Origin: DASSFG01 sp035547915
Lineage (GTDB): Bacteria; Planctomycetota; Planctomycetia; Pirellulales; JAICIG01
Reading direction: 5' to 3'
DNA: 64,000 nucleotides
Assembly: GCA_035547915.1 (NCBI GenBank)
Contig: DASZTS010000018.1
Coordinates: forward strand, 1-64,000
The translations under genes and the position numbers were made by a program. The notes under the pieces are model-generated. The model saw only the letters and a program-made list of their open reading frames with translations. It searched no databases and was not told the origin of the DNA. Positions 16,376 through 27,436 of the stretch are shown one piece after another. The number at the start of each line of letters is the position of its first letter. Within the stretch, counting starts at the first letter, position 1.

Positions 16376-19300
16376 ATGTTCTCTCGCCGATTCTGGATGT
16401 TGGTGCCGCTTGTCCTCGTCAGCCTCATGGGCTCCGCGTCGGCGGTCGACGAGACCAGCCGGATTCGCGTGCTCTTCCTCGGCGACCAGGGCCACCATCG
16501 TCCGTCCGACCGTTTTCGCCAGATCCAGCCCGTGCTCGCCCGCCGCGGCATCGACGTGACGTACACCGAGAACGCCGCCGATCTGCGTCCCGAAACCCTC
16601 GGCCAGTACGATGCCGTGTTGCTCTATGCCAACATCGACCGCATCGAGCCCGAGCAGGAGAAGGCGTTGCTCGAATACGTGGCCGCCGGCCACGGCTTTG
16701 TGCCCCTGCATTGCGCCTCGTACTGCTTCCGCAACTCGCCGCGGATCGTCGAGCTGATCGGTGCGCAGTTCTCGCGGCACGGCACCGGCGTCTTCAGCGA
16801 GACGGTGGCCCGCCCAGACGACCCACTCATGCAGGGCTATGCCGGGTTCGAGAGCTGGGACGAAACCTACGTCCACCACATGCACACCGAGAAGGACCGC
16901 ACCGTCCTCTCCTACCGGGTCGACGCCGAAGGACGCGAGCCCTGGACCTGGGTTCGCACGCACGGCCAGGGGCGCGTCTTCTACACCGCCTGGGGCCACG
17001 ATCAACGCACCTGGGGGCACCAGGGTTTTCAAAACCTGCTGGATCGTGGCATTCGTTGGGCCGTCGGTCGCGATCCGGCCGCCGCGGGTTCCTATCCGCC
17101 GCTCGCGGCCGAACTGCTCGAAACGACACCCAAACGTGACGATGTGGAGCCGTTCGAATATGTCAAAGCCAACGTGCCGTTCTATCCGCCGAGCGAACGC
17201 TGGGGCACCATCGGCGAGCCGATCACGAAGATGCAGAAACCGCTCGGGCCCGCCGAGTCGCAAAAACATCTCGTCACGCCCGTCGGTTTCGAAGCCCAAC
17301 TGTTCGCGGCCGAGCCGGACATCGCCAAGCCCATCGCGATGAACTGGGACGAACGGGGCCGGCTCTGGATCGCCGAGACGTTCGATTACCCCAATGAGTT
17401 GCAGCCCGAGGGCCAGGGCCGCGACCGCATCAAGATCTGCACCGACACCGACGGGGATGGCCGGGCCGACAAGTTCACCGTCTTCGCCGATAAGCTGAGC
17501 ATTCCCACGAGTCTTACCTTCGCGCGGGGCGGAGTTATCGTGCAGCAGGCGCCCGACACGCTCTTTCTGCAAGACACCGATGGCGACGACAAGGCGGACG
17601 TGCGGAAGGTGTTGTTCAGCGGCTGGAACACGCGCGACACGCACGCCGGGCCGAGCAACCTGCAGTACGGGCTCGATAATTGGGTCTGGGGCATGGTGGG
17701 CTACGCCGGCTTCGCCGGCGAGGTGGGCGGCGAACGGCACCGTTTCGGCCAGGGTTTTTATCGCTTCCGGCCCGACGGATCGGAGCTCGAATTCCTGCGC
17801 TCGACGAACAACAACACCTGGGGCCTCGGCTTCAGCGAAGAAGGGACCGTCTTCGGCTCGACCGCCAATCGCAACCCCAGCGAGTATCTGGCCATCGCCA
17901 ACCGCTATTACGAGGGCGTGCGTGGGTGGTCGGCCGGCCAGTTGAACGGCATCGCCGACACGTACCTGTTCCACGCGCCCACAGAGAAGATCCGCCAGGT
18001 CGATCAGCACGGCGGCTACACGGCGGCGGCCGGGCATGCGCTCTATACGGCGCGGGCCTATCCCAAGGCTTATTGGAATCGCACCGCGTTCGTCACCGAC
18101 GGCACCGGACATCTGGTGGGCACCTTCGCGCTCACGGCGGACGGCGCCGACTTTCACTCGACCAACCCGGGCAACCTGCTGGGGAGCGACGACGAGTGGA
18201 CCGCCCCGATCATGGCCGAGGTCGGGCCCGACGGACAGGTGTGGGTCATCGACTGGTACAACTACATCGTGCAGCACAACCCGACGCCCGCCGGCTTCCA
18301 GACCGGCAAAGGGGCCGCCTACGAGACCGACCTGCGCGACAAGCGTCACGGCCGCATCTACCGCGTGGTGTATCGAGGCGCACCGGAGCACGCGGGGGTC
18401 GATGCGCCGGCGCAGAGTCTTTCGCTCGCCCAGGCGAAGCCCGGTGAACTGGTCGAAGCGCTCCGCCACACGAACCTGTTTTGGCGGCGGCACGCGCAGC
18501 GTCTGCTCGTCGAACGCGGCAAGCAGGACGTCGTGCCGCTGTTGATCGACTTCGTCAAGAATCCCGACGTGGACGAGATCGGTCTGAACGTGGGAGCGAT
18601 CCACGCGCTCTGGACGATGCACGGCCTGGGCGCGCTCGACGGCTCGCACCCGTCGGCCACGTCGGCGGCGATCGGGGCCTTGCGGCATCCGTCGGCCGGC
18701 GTGCGACGCAACGCGGTGGCCGTCCTGCCGCCCGCCGAGAAATCGGCAGCCGTCCTTTTGGAGGCCAACCTGCTTGCCGATCGCGACCCGCAGGTCCGCC
18801 TGGCGGCGTTGTTGGCGCTCGCCGCGACGCCGGCAGACCCGAACGCCGGCCGGGCCCTCGCTGCCATGCTTGCCCGCCCCGAGAACATCTTCGATCGCTG
18901 GATTCCCGACGCCGCGACGGCAGCCGCGGCCAAGCACGATGTGGCGTTCCTGCTGCAAGCGGCAGGTATGGGCGGAGCGGTGCGCGGTGGGGATGGTGTG
19001 AAGGAGGAGGCGACAGATGAGGTGGCAGGCCACCCTCACCCTAGCCCTCTCCCGGAGGGAGAGGGGAGGGCGCGATTCATGGGGGTGGTGGCGGTGGTGA
19101 GCGAGCATTATGCACGCGGCGAACCGGTCGATTCGGTCGGATCGCTGCTGGTGGCGCTCGCCGACGCCGATCCGCCCGTGGCCGAGACGATCGTGGGCGG
19201 CCTCGCCAAAGGCTGGCCCAAGAAGGGTACGGTCGAACTGAACGCGGCGGCCGAGCAGGCGATCGGTCGGCTGCTGCCGCGCCTCTCGACCGGCTTCCAG

Positions 19301-20836
19301 GGACAACTCGTCAAGCTGGCGACCGCATGGGGAAGCAAACGGTTGCAGGAGCACGCCGACCAGATCGTCGAATCGCTGCTAGCCTTGGTGAGCGACGAAC
19401 AGCGGGCGGACGACGAGCGCGTGACCGCGGGGCGGCAGTTGATCGAATTCCGCGGCAGCCAGGCGCAAGCCGTCGAACCGCTGCTCGACCTGGCGGCGTC
19501 GCCGCGCACGTCGCCCGACGTCGCAGCCGGGCTGATCGATGCCCTGGCGGGCAGCGATGCCGACGAAGTCGGCGCGGCGCTGGTCGATAAATTCGCCGAA
19601 CTCACCCCCGCTGCCAAAAAAGCGGCCATCCGCGTGCTGCTCGGCCGCCCCGCGTCGACCCGCGTGTTCCTCGACGGCGTGGCTGCCGGCAAGGTGCCGC
19701 TCGCCGATCTGACGCTCGACCAGAAACAGGCCCTCGCGGCGCATCCCGACCGCAACATCGCCAAGCGAGCCAAGGAGATCCTGTCGACCGGCGCGGGCCT
19801 ACCGAACGCCGATCGGCAGAAGGTGCTCGACGAGTTGCTGCCGCTGACCAAAAAGACCGGCAACGCGGCGGCCGGCAAGGAAGTGTTCAAGCAGCAGTGC
19901 GCCAAATGCCACACGCACAGCGGCGAGGGAAGCAAGATCGGCCCCGACCTGACCGGCATGGCCGTGCATCCCAAGGCCGAACTGCTCACGCACGTCATCG
20001 ACCCCAGCCGCAACGTCGAGGGCAACTACCGCGTTTACACCGTGGTGCTCGTCGACGGTCGCTTGCTCACCGGACTGTTGGCCGGCGAGACCAAGACCTC
20101 GATCGAGATCGTCGACGCCGAGGCCAAACGCCACGCGGTGCTCCGCGAAAACATCGAGCAACTCGTGGCCTCGACCAAGTCGCTCATGCCCGAAGGGTTC
20201 GAAAAGCAGGTGCCGCCCGAGCGCATCGTCGACCTGCTCGAGTTCTTGACACAGCGCGGCAAGTTTTTGCCGCTCGACCTGGCCCGCGTCGCGACCATCG
20301 TCAGCACGCAGGGGATGTTTTATAGCAAAGAGGCCGGCATGGAGCGGTTGATCTTCCCCGACTGGTCGCCCAAAACGTTCGCGGGCGTGCCGTTCACGCT
20401 CGTCGATCCGCAGGGCGACCGGGTGCCGAACGTGATCATGCTCTATGGGCCGGTCGGCAAGTTCCCGCCTTCGATGCCCCGCTCGGTATCGCTCCCCTTC
20501 AACGGGCCGGCCAAGACGGTGCACTTCCTCAGCGGCGTGAGCGGCTGGGGTGCGCAGGGCGAACTGGCCGACGGCAGCGTCTCGATGATCGTGCGGCTGC
20601 ACTATGCCGACGGCGAGAGCGAAGACCATCCGCTCCGCAACGGCCAGCATTTCGCCGACTACATCGGTCCCTTCGAGGTGCCCCAATCGAAGCTGGCCTT
20701 CAAGCTTCGCAACCAACAGGTCCGCTACTTCGCCATCAACCCCGCGCGGCGCGAAGCCGTCGAGCGGATCGAACTCGTCAAAGGCCCCGACAACACCGCC
20801 CCCATCATCATGGCCATCACGGTGGAAGGGCTTTGA
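16376..20836 (+). CDS. Secreted ThuA / PVC beta-propeller / HEAT / cytochrome c fusion
   Basis: 1486 residues with a signal peptide (cleavage near A23). Order of parts: a ThuA-like (trehalose-utilisation type) domain, about 29-230 (RVLFLGDQGHHRPSDRF, GHGFVPLHCASYCF, ETYVHHMH); a PVC-type membrane-bound dehydrogenase beta-propeller, about 300-670, with Ca-binding-like DTDGDGRAD and DTDGDDKAD loops; HEAT-like helices, about 680-1120; a cytochrome c domain with C1175-A-K-C1178-H1179; and a C-terminal NPCBM-like jelly roll. This architecture is a planctomycete hallmark, probably for periplasmic oxidation of carbohydrates, though substrates are undetermined. Residues near 878-902 are an in-frame insertion encoded by a palindromic repeat (19045-19065). 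The first ATG of the frame opens the signal peptide, so this start is taken. Confidence 0.88.
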   Translation: MFSRRFWMLVPLVLVSLMGSASAVDETSRIRVLFLGDQGHHRPSDRFRQIQPVLARRGIDVTYTENAADLRPETLGQYDAVLLYANIDRIEPEQEKALLEYVAAGHGFVPLHCASYCFRNSPRIVELIGAQFSRHGTGVFSETVARPDDPLMQGYAGFESWDETYVHHMHTEKDRTVLSYRVDAEGREPWTWVRTHGQGRVFYTAWGHDQRTWGHQGFQNLLDRGIRWAVGRDPAAAGSYPPLAAELLETTPKRDDVEPFEYVKANVPFYPPSERWGTIGEPITKMQKPLGPAESQKHLVTPVGFEAQLFAAEPDIAKPIAMNWDERGRLWIAETFDYPNELQPEGQGRDRIKICTDTDGDGRADKFTVFADKLSIPTSLTFARGGVIVQQAPDTLFLQDTDGDDKADVRKVLFSGWNTRDTHAGPSNLQYGLDNWVWGMVGYAGFAGEVGGERHRFGQGFYRFRPDGSELEFLRSTNNNTWGLGFSEEGTVFGSTANRNPSEYLAIANRYYEGVRGWSAGQLNGIADTYLFHAPTEKIRQVDQHGGYTAAAGHALYTARAYPKAYWNRTAFVTDGTGHLVGTFALTADGADFHSTNPGNLLGSDDEWTAPIMAEVGPDGQVWVIDWYNYIVQHNPTPAGFQTGKGAAYETDLRDKRHGRIYRVVYRGAPEHAGVDAPAQSLSLAQAKPGELVEALRHTNLFWRRHAQRLLVERGKQDVVPLLIDFVKNPDVDEIGLNVGAIHALWTMHGLGALDGSHPSATSAAIGALRHPSAGVRRNAVAVLPPAEKSAAVLLEANLLADRDPQVRLAALLALAATPADPNAGRALAAMLARPENIFDRWIPDAATAAAAKHDVAFLLQAAGMGGAVRGGDGVKEEATDEVAGHPHPSPLPEGEGRARFMGVVAVVSEHYARGEPVDSVGSLLVALADADPPVAETIVGGLAKGWPKKGTVELNAAAEQAIGRLLPRLSTGFQGQLVKLATAWGSKRLQEHADQIVESLLALVSDEQRADDERVTAGRQLIEFRGSQAQAVEPLLDLAASPRTSPDVAAGLIDALAGSDADEVGAALVDKFAELTPAAKKAAIRVLLGRPASTRVFLDGVAAGKVPLADLTLDQKQALAAHPDRNIAKRAKEILSTGAGLPNADRQKVLDELLPLTKKTGNAAAGKEVFKQQCAKCHTHSGEGSKIGPDLTGMAVHPKAELLTHVIDPSRNVEGNYRVYTVVLVDGRLLTGLLAGETKTSIEIVDAEAKRHAVLRENIEQLVASTKSLMPEGFEKQVPPERIVDLLEFLTQRGKFLPLDLARVATIVSTQGMFYSKEAGMERLIFPDWSPKTFAGVPFTLVDPQGDRVPNVIMLYGPVGKFPPSMPRSVSLPFNGPAKTVHFLSGVSGWGAQGELADGSVSMIVRLHYADGESEDHPLRNGQHFADYIGPFEVPQSKLAFKLRNQQVRYFAINPARREAVERIELVKGPDNTAPIIMAITVEGL
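19045..19065. repeat. Palindromic repeat inside the coding frame
   Basis: CCCTCTCCC, loop GGA, GGGAGAGGG: a 9-bp perfect stem, preceded by CCCTCACCCTAG. It reads in frame as HPHPSPLPEGEG within the HEAT region of the surrounding gene. The sequence matches the widespread CCCTCTCCC-type intergenic palindromes of GC-rich bacteria. No second copy is visible in this window. Confidence 0.8.
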
Positions 20837-20895
20837 TATTCGCGCGGAGACGTCGATGGATTTGTCGATGTCCGTTTAGGTTTCCAGACGTCCTA

Positions 20896-22323
<1,428 letters not shown>

Positions 22324-22368
22324 GACACACCTTGGGGCCGGGCGAACGGCGGTAAGCCGGTTATGTTT

Positions 22369-25300
22369 TCAATACCGGGTGATGGTTTCGTGCAGGTTGA
22401 GAATGGTTCGGGTCACGGCCGTCCAGGCAGCCAACTCGGCGAGGTCGACGCCGTCGGGCGCTGGCAGGTCGCCGTTCTGCGACTGCTCTCGCGCGGCGTC
22501 CGGATCGGTGGCGTAGGCCGCACGGTCCTTTTCATACAGCCGCACCAGCACGGCGGTTTCGTCCGGTTGGGGATCGCGGCCGAGCGCCTCGCGCCAGGCG
22601 AAACGAATCCGTTCGGCGGGGTCGGGGGGCGGCTCGCGCAGCAGGCGGGCGGCCAGCGCCCTCGCAGCCTCGACGTAGGTCGGGTCGTTGAGCAGTACGA
22701 GCGCTTGCAGGGGCGTGTTCGAGCGCGGCCGCTCGGCCGTGCACTCCTCGCGCGTCGATGCGTTGAAGGCCAGCAAGCTCGGGTGCAAGAAGGTGCGCTG
22801 CCACCACGTATACAGGCCGCGGCGATATTGACTCTCGCCGTGGTCGTTCGCCCACTCGCGCGTCGGGAAGTTGAGGTGCGCCCAGTAGCCGGCCGGTTGG
22901 TACGGCTTGACGCTCGGTCCACCGATCTTGTCGGACAGCAGGCCGCTGATCGCCAGCGCGTTGTCGCGCACCATCTCGGCGTCGAGCCGGAAGCGGTTCT
23001 GCCGGGCCAGCCACTGATTGGCCGGATCCTTCTGACGCATCTCCGGCGAGGTGGAACACGATTGTCGGTACGCGTTCGATGTGACCATCAGCCGCACGAG
23101 GTGCTTGACGTCCCAGCCGCTCTCGACGAACTCGATTGCCAGCCAATCGAGCAGTAGCGGGTGCGTGGGCCAGGCCCCCTGCGTGCCGAGGTCATCCAGC
23201 GTTTTGACGATTCCCTGGCCGAAGAAGAGCTTCCACAGCCTGTTGACGAAGACGCGCGCCACGAGTGGGTTGTCGCGAGACGTCATCCAGAGCGCCAGGT
23301 CGACGCGCGAGGGGCGGCGGTCGGTCGCATTGAGCGGCGCCAAGAACTCTGGCACGCCGGGCGACATAACCTCCCCCGCATCATCCAGCCAGTTGCCACG
23401 GGGCAGAATCCGCACCGTCCGCGGCTCGACCGCCATCGAGACGAGCGTTGTCGGTGCCGATTGGATCAGTCCATCCTTTTCCTTTTGCAAGGCCGCCAGC
23501 TTGTCGCGCTGGGGCTGCAACAGTGGGGCGATGGTGCGGTAATAGGCGGCCAGCGCCTGTTTTTGCTCGTCGTTGCGGCCGGCCCGCTCGACGGCCAGCG
23601 CGGCGACGACGTTTGTGGGCAGGGTGTCGACTCCCTCGGCCCGTACCGGCCGCGACGAAGTGCTAGCCGATAACCGCAAGCGGCCGATCGCGTGGCTCGT
23701 GCCGTATTCGTGTTGAAGCTTGATAGACAGCGTGCCGGCGCTGCCATCGCCGAGATCGGCGGCCGTCTCTAACACGAGATGGTTCGGCTTGCCGACGTGT
23801 GGCAGGATGGCCCAGCCTGTCGCGGGCTTTCCATCGGCGGCGCCGGCGGCGGGCCATCCCTGCTGCTCGTGCGAAGCCGAAGCGACCGACCACTTGACCG
23901 GCACGTCGTTGAGCGTGGCCGAAACCTCGCTCAGCACGAAGTTACCGTTCGACGCGCGCCCGGGGCCGTGGGCGGGCAGAGAGTCGTCGGGCAGGACTTC
24001 GATCCGCAGCGCCGTCACGCCCTTCAGCGCCAGCGGCAACGTCAGCGTATAAACGTCCTTGTCGGCGCTGGCCCCGCCGACCAGCAACGAACCGTCGGGC
24101 TGCGGCGTGAAGACCGCACCGCCCGACGAACTGCCGGTCGCCACGAGCGTGTTCCAGTCGACCTTGCGGTTACGCACGTCTTGCTCCCACTGCGACTGGG
24201 CGGCGTCGAGCTCGGGGCGCGGCTGGTCGATCTCGCTGCGAACCGCCGCGAGCTGGGCATCAAGCTGCTTGATCCGCTCGGCCTGTTGCGGCGTGGGGAG
24301 CGGCGTTTGATCCTGCCGGCCGACCGCGCGCTCGCTGACGTCGGCGAAGAAGGCGGCGAAGCGGTAGAAATCGCGCGTGGTGTAGGGATCGAATTTGTGG
24401 TCGTGGCACTCCGAGCAGCCCATCGTCGCGCCGAGCCAGGCGGCGGCCGTGTTTCGCACGCGGTCGGCCGAATACTTGGCCGCGTATTCTTTGGGTTGGG
24501 CGCCACCCTCTTCCGTCGTTTGCAACAGGCGGTTGTAGCCCGAGGCGATCCGCTGTTCGCGCGTGGCGTTTGGCAACAAATCGCCGGCGATCTGTTCCGT
24601 CGTGAATTGGTCGAACCGCTTGTTGTCGTTGAAGGCCTGAATCACATAATCGCGATAGAGCCACACGTAGCGGTCGTTGTCGCTGTGATAGCCGGCGGAG
24701 TCGGCGTAGCGGACCACGTCGAGCCAATATTGCGCCATCCGCTCGCCATAATGGGGCGACGACAGCAAGCGGTCGACTAACTCGTCGTAGGCGGCCCCGC
24801 GCGGGTCGGCGGCAAAGGCGTCGCTCTCTGCCGGTTTGGGAGGCAGGCCGATCAGATCGAGCGAGAGCCGCCGAATCAGCGTGCGGCGATCGGCCTCGGG
24901 GGCGGGCGTCAGTCCATGCTCTTCCTGCCGCGACGCGACGAAGTAGTCGATCGGATTGCGCACCCAGGCGGCGTCCGTGACGGCCGGCAAGGGCGGTCGC
25001 GCGGGTTTGACGTAGGCCCAGTGGGCGTCGAAGGGGGCCCCTTCGTTGATCCATCGTTTGACGAGTTCGACTTCTTCGGCCGTGAGCGGCGGCTTCTTCG
25101 AGTCGGGCGGCGGCATCCGCTCGTCGGGGTTCGGGCTGGTGATGCGTTCGACGAGCGGGCTGGCGTCGGCCTTGCCCGGCACGATGGCCTCGCGGATCGC
25201 CTTCTCGCGCATGTGCAATTCGAGGTCGGCCTTCCGTTGGGCCGCGTCGGGTCCGTGGCAGGCGTAGCACCGCCCCGCCAGGATGGGTTTGATCTGTTCG

Positions 25301-25413
25301 CTGTAATTGACCGGGGGCGTCTCGGCCGCGTCGCTCAGTGGAACGCGCAGACCAAGCCCACAGACACCGGCGAGGACGAAGCGGATCGAGCCTGCGAAAA
25401 AAGATCGGGGCAT
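22369..25413 (-). CDS. Planctomycete cytochrome c protein, DUF1549/DUF1553
   Basis: 1014 residues. A signal peptide (about 1-31) is followed by a PSCyt1-type cytochrome c domain with C49-Y-A-C52-H53 (ILAGRCYACHGPDA) and the MPPPDSKKPPLT distal segment. DUF1549 follows (IDYFVASRQEEHGL to about 385, including GCSECHDHKFDPYTTRDFY, a second CxxCH), then a carbohydrate-binding-like insertion of about 230 residues and DUF1553 (LALWMTSRDNPLVARVFVNR to the end). Start at 25413 rather than 25479 because the signal peptide begins there. With the DUF1501 gene it forms a two-gene operon thought to act in extracytoplasmic electron transfer or polymer metabolism; the substrate is unknown. Confidence 0.93.
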   Translation of the reverse strand: MPRSFFAGSIRFVLAGVCGLGLRVPLSDAAETPPVNYSEQIKPILAGRCYACHGPDAAQRKADLELHMREKAIREAIVPGKADASPLVERITSPNPDERMPPPDSKKPPLTAEEVELVKRWINEGAPFDAHWAYVKPARPPLPAVTDAAWVRNPIDYFVASRQEEHGLTPAPEADRRTLIRRLSLDLIGLPPKPAESDAFAADPRGAAYDELVDRLLSSPHYGERMAQYWLDVVRYADSAGYHSDNDRYVWLYRDYVIQAFNDNKRFDQFTTEQIAGDLLPNATREQRIASGYNRLLQTTEEGGAQPKEYAAKYSADRVRNTAAAWLGATMGCSECHDHKFDPYTTRDFYRFAAFFADVSERAVGRQDQTPLPTPQQAERIKQLDAQLAAVRSEIDQPRPELDAAQSQWEQDVRNRKVDWNTLVATGSSSGGAVFTPQPDGSLLVGGASADKDVYTLTLPLALKGVTALRIEVLPDDSLPAHGPGRASNGNFVLSEVSATLNDVPVKWSVASASHEQQGWPAAGAADGKPATGWAILPHVGKPNHLVLETAADLGDGSAGTLSIKLQHEYGTSHAIGRLRLSASTSSRPVRAEGVDTLPTNVVAALAVERAGRNDEQKQALAAYYRTIAPLLQPQRDKLAALQKEKDGLIQSAPTTLVSMAVEPRTVRILPRGNWLDDAGEVMSPGVPEFLAPLNATDRRPSRVDLALWMTSRDNPLVARVFVNRLWKLFFGQGIVKTLDDLGTQGAWPTHPLLLDWLAIEFVESGWDVKHLVRLMVTSNAYRQSCSTSPEMRQKDPANQWLARQNRFRLDAEMVRDNALAISGLLSDKIGGPSVKPYQPAGYWAHLNFPTREWANDHGESQYRRGLYTWWQRTFLHPSLLAFNASTREECTAERPRSNTPLQALVLLNDPTYVEAARALAARLLREPPPDPAERIRFAWREALGRDPQPDETAVLVRLYEKDRAAYATDPDAAREQSQNGDLPAPDGVDLAELAAWTAVTRTILNLHETITRY

Positions 25414-25636
25414 CGCATTAGGCCTTGGGTGGGGCGGTAGGCGGGGGCTCGCGCCGTGTGTGAGGCGCGGTGCTGTCACTCAATACAATACCCTATCGCC
25501 GGCCGCCGGCTCAATCAGCTTTTCGGTCCGACCGCGGCCGTGCGACGGGAAGGCGTCCATATCCTTCAGGGGCGGTCCCTACCCAACCACCCGCCCCAGA
25601 AAGTCGATTTGGACGGGCCCGATGCGTCCTTGCTCC

Positions 25637-26056
25637 TCAGCCGACCGCTTTCTTGACGAGCGCGGCGATCGTTGCCTCTTCGTCGGCAGCCAGCTCCTTC
25701 AGCGCGAAGGCGGTGGGCCACATGGCGCCATCGTCGAGGTGCGCCTCGTGCATGAAACCGAACGTCGCGTACCGTGTCTTGAACTTCTCGGCGCTTTGGA
25801 AGAAGCAAACGACCTTGCCGTCCTTGGCGTATGCGGGCATACCGTACCAGAGTTTCGCGGAGAGGGTCGGAGCGCTGGCTTTGATAATCGCATGCAGCCG
25901 CTTGCCCAGGCCGCGATCCGGCTCCGGCATCGCGGCGATCTTCGCCAGCACCGCGCCTTCGGTGTCTCCTTTATCCGCCGGCGACCTCCGTCGCATCGCG
26001 GCCTTCTTCGCGGTCTGCTTCGTTGCGGTCTTGGGGCGTCGTTTACTTTCAGCCAT
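25637..26056 (-). CDS. DUF1801 (YdhG-like) protein
   Basis: 139 residues, cytoplasmic. A basic N-terminal tail (about 1-30, with KRRPKTATKQTAKK) precedes the DUF1801 fold: LHAIIKASAPTLSAKLWYGMPAYAKDGKVVCFFQ, KTRYATFGFMHEAHLDD and LKELAADEEATIAALVKKAV. The Frataxin-like YdhG proteins of this fold have been called iron chaperones, without certainty. Start at 26056 is supported by GAAAGG nine bases upstream; the frame extended to 26299 has no family similarity. It is divergent from udgX. Confidence 0.8.
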   Translation of the reverse strand: MAESKRRPKTATKQTAKKAAMRRRSPADKGDTEGAVLAKIAAMPEPDRGLGKRLHAIIKASAPTLSAKLWYGMPAYAKDGKVVCFFQSAEKFKTRYATFGFMHEAHLDDGAMWPTAFALKELAADEEATIAALVKKAVG

Positions 26057-26276
26057 TCGTCGCCTTTCGTTAGAAGCTCCTGAGCCGCATTGTAATGAAC
26101 CGAGCCGGAGGCCGCGAAGCGGCGTTTCTTGCACCCTTGCGAGCACGTCTCCCGCCGGACCGCAGTAGATAACCACCCCGACGTTTATGGGGCTGGCGAC
26201 CGATAAAGGGCCGACATAGCTGGTTTTGACCATCTCCCCGGCATCCTGTTTGCGACGGGCGCAACCGGGAACTCCG

Positions 26277-26918
26277 ATGGCAAAGCACCCCCCTACCACA
26301 CGTTCGGCCGCCGACTTCCTTCCCGCGCGAAAGTCGCTCGCTTCTCTGCGTCAGGCCGCTCGCGATTGCCAGGGGTGCGAATTGTATCGCCACGCGACGC
26401 AAACGGTGTTCGGCGAAGGTTCGGCGCACGCCAAAATGATTCTGATCGGCGAGCAACCCGGTGATCGCGAGGACGTCGAAGGGCGCCCCTTTGTCGGGCC
26501 GGCAGGGCAACTGCTCGATCAGGCCCTCGCCGCGGCCGGTATCGACCATGATGAGATCTATATCACCAACGCGGTGAAGCATTTCAAATGGATCGAACGG
26601 GGCAAGCGCCGTTTGCACAAAAAGCCCGGTTCGCGCGAACTCGCGGCTTGCCGTCCGTGGCTGTCGAGCGAGATCGAAGTGCTCCGCCCCCAAGGGCTGA
26701 TTTGCCTCGGCGCGACCGCGGCCCAAGCGTTGCTCGGGCCGGCTTTTCGCATCACGAAACAACGCGGCCGGATCTTTCCCCAGGACGGACTGAGTTACTG
26801 GGTGCTGGCCACGTTTCATCCGTCCGCGGTGTTGCGCGCTCCGGACGAAGCCAGCCGCCACCAAATGCGGAACGAATTGATCGCCGACTTGCACACAGCC
26901 CGAGCGGCACTGCGGTAG
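26277..26918 (+). CDS. udgX: UdgX uracil-DNA glycosylase (covalent-binding type)
   Basis: 213 residues. The motifs are of family 4-like UDGs: IGEQPGDREDVEGRPFVGPAG (motif A region, about 58-77), HPSAVL (H181) and ICLGATAAQALLG. The insert KRRLHKKP (about 110-117, H114) is the UdgX-specific loop; in the mycobacterial enzyme the equivalent KRRIH histidine forms a covalent bond to the sugar after uracil removal. C31, C34, C125 and C143 are positioned to bind a 4Fe-4S cluster. Start at 26277 is chosen because it lies just ahead of the conserved region; the 26226 extension is doubtful. A DUF3175 gene follows after 73 bp. Confidence 0.88.
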   Translation: MAKHPPTTRSAADFLPARKSLASLRQAARDCQGCELYRHATQTVFGEGSAHAKMILIGEQPGDREDVEGRPFVGPAGQLLDQALAAAGIDHDEIYITNAVKHFKWIERGKRRLHKKPGSRELAACRPWLSSEIEVLRPQGLICLGATAAQALLGPAFRITKQRGRIFPQDGLSYWVLATFHPSAVLRAPDEASRHQMRNELIADLHTARAALR

Positions 26919-26991
26919 GCGTTCAACGTGCCGAGGTGCGCCATTTGCTTAATCTGAAAACCCGCAGAACAACGTTCGGGAGTCAAACCTC

Positions 26992-27333
26992 ATGGCCAAA
27001 GCGAAACGAAGATCGAAAGCGACCACACCGCGGAGCCACGCGAAGGGTAGCAGTCGACGCTGGAGTGGTAAGGTGAAGACCGAGTCGACCTTTCCCGAAA
27101 AAGACCTCTTCAAGCAAGACGCCAAGACGATAGCCAGGTCGATGGCCAGCAAGAAAGTCAGCCCGAAGGGCATCGGCTCGGGGATCAGGATGGTGCAGTT
27201 CTACATCAACCGCGCGGGCAAGAACCTCTCCGCCAGCCAGAAACGAGAACTCGAAAAGGCGAAGGAGATTCTGCAGGAGAAGAATGAGCGGCAGAAGACA
27301 TCCGCGCGGCGCCGCCCTCACCGAGCGAATTGA
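26992..27333 (+). CDS. DUF3175 protein
   Basis: 113 residues, strongly basic, with Lys/Arg-rich ends. The core KDLFKQDAKTIARSMASKKVSPKG, then GIRMVQFYINRAGKNLSASQKRELEKAKEIL, fits DUF3175, a small family of unknown function. The composition suggests nucleic-acid binding, but that is inference. It is preceded by udgX; a bidirectional-looking terminator lies 66 bp downstream. Confidence 0.8.
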   Translation: MAKAKRRSKATTPRSHAKGSSRRWSGKVKTESTFPEKDLFKQDAKTIARSMASKKVSPKGIGSGIRMVQFYINRAGKNLSASQKRELEKAKEILQEKNERQKTSARRRPHRAN

Positions 27334-27399
27334 GTCTTAGACATGAGCTGGTGGCTGTCTGAGACTGGTGGACGACCTTCCGCGGCGTGTAGGCGAAAG

Positions 27400-27429
27400 C
27401 CGCACCGGCGCTGACATCCGCCGGTGCGG
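27400..27429. terminator. Terminator hairpin between convergent genes
   Basis: An 11-bp perfect stem, CCGCACCGGCG (27400-27410) with CGCCGGTGCGG (27419-27429), loop of eight bases, is followed on the plus strand by TCTCTTCTT. It sits between the stops of the DUF3175 gene (27333, plus) and the small membrane protein gene (27437, minus), so it can serve both. Confidence 0.75.
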
Positions 27430-27436
27430 TCTCTTC

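Noticed and set aside
16352..19354. A 1000-codon open frame on the minus strand
   Set aside because: It is antisense to the ThuA/cytochrome fusion gene, has Arg/His/Asp-rich composition and no recognisable domain; typical shadow in GC-rich DNA.
26070..26894. 274-codon minus-strand frame
   Set aside because: Antisense to udgX, which has well-defined motifs.
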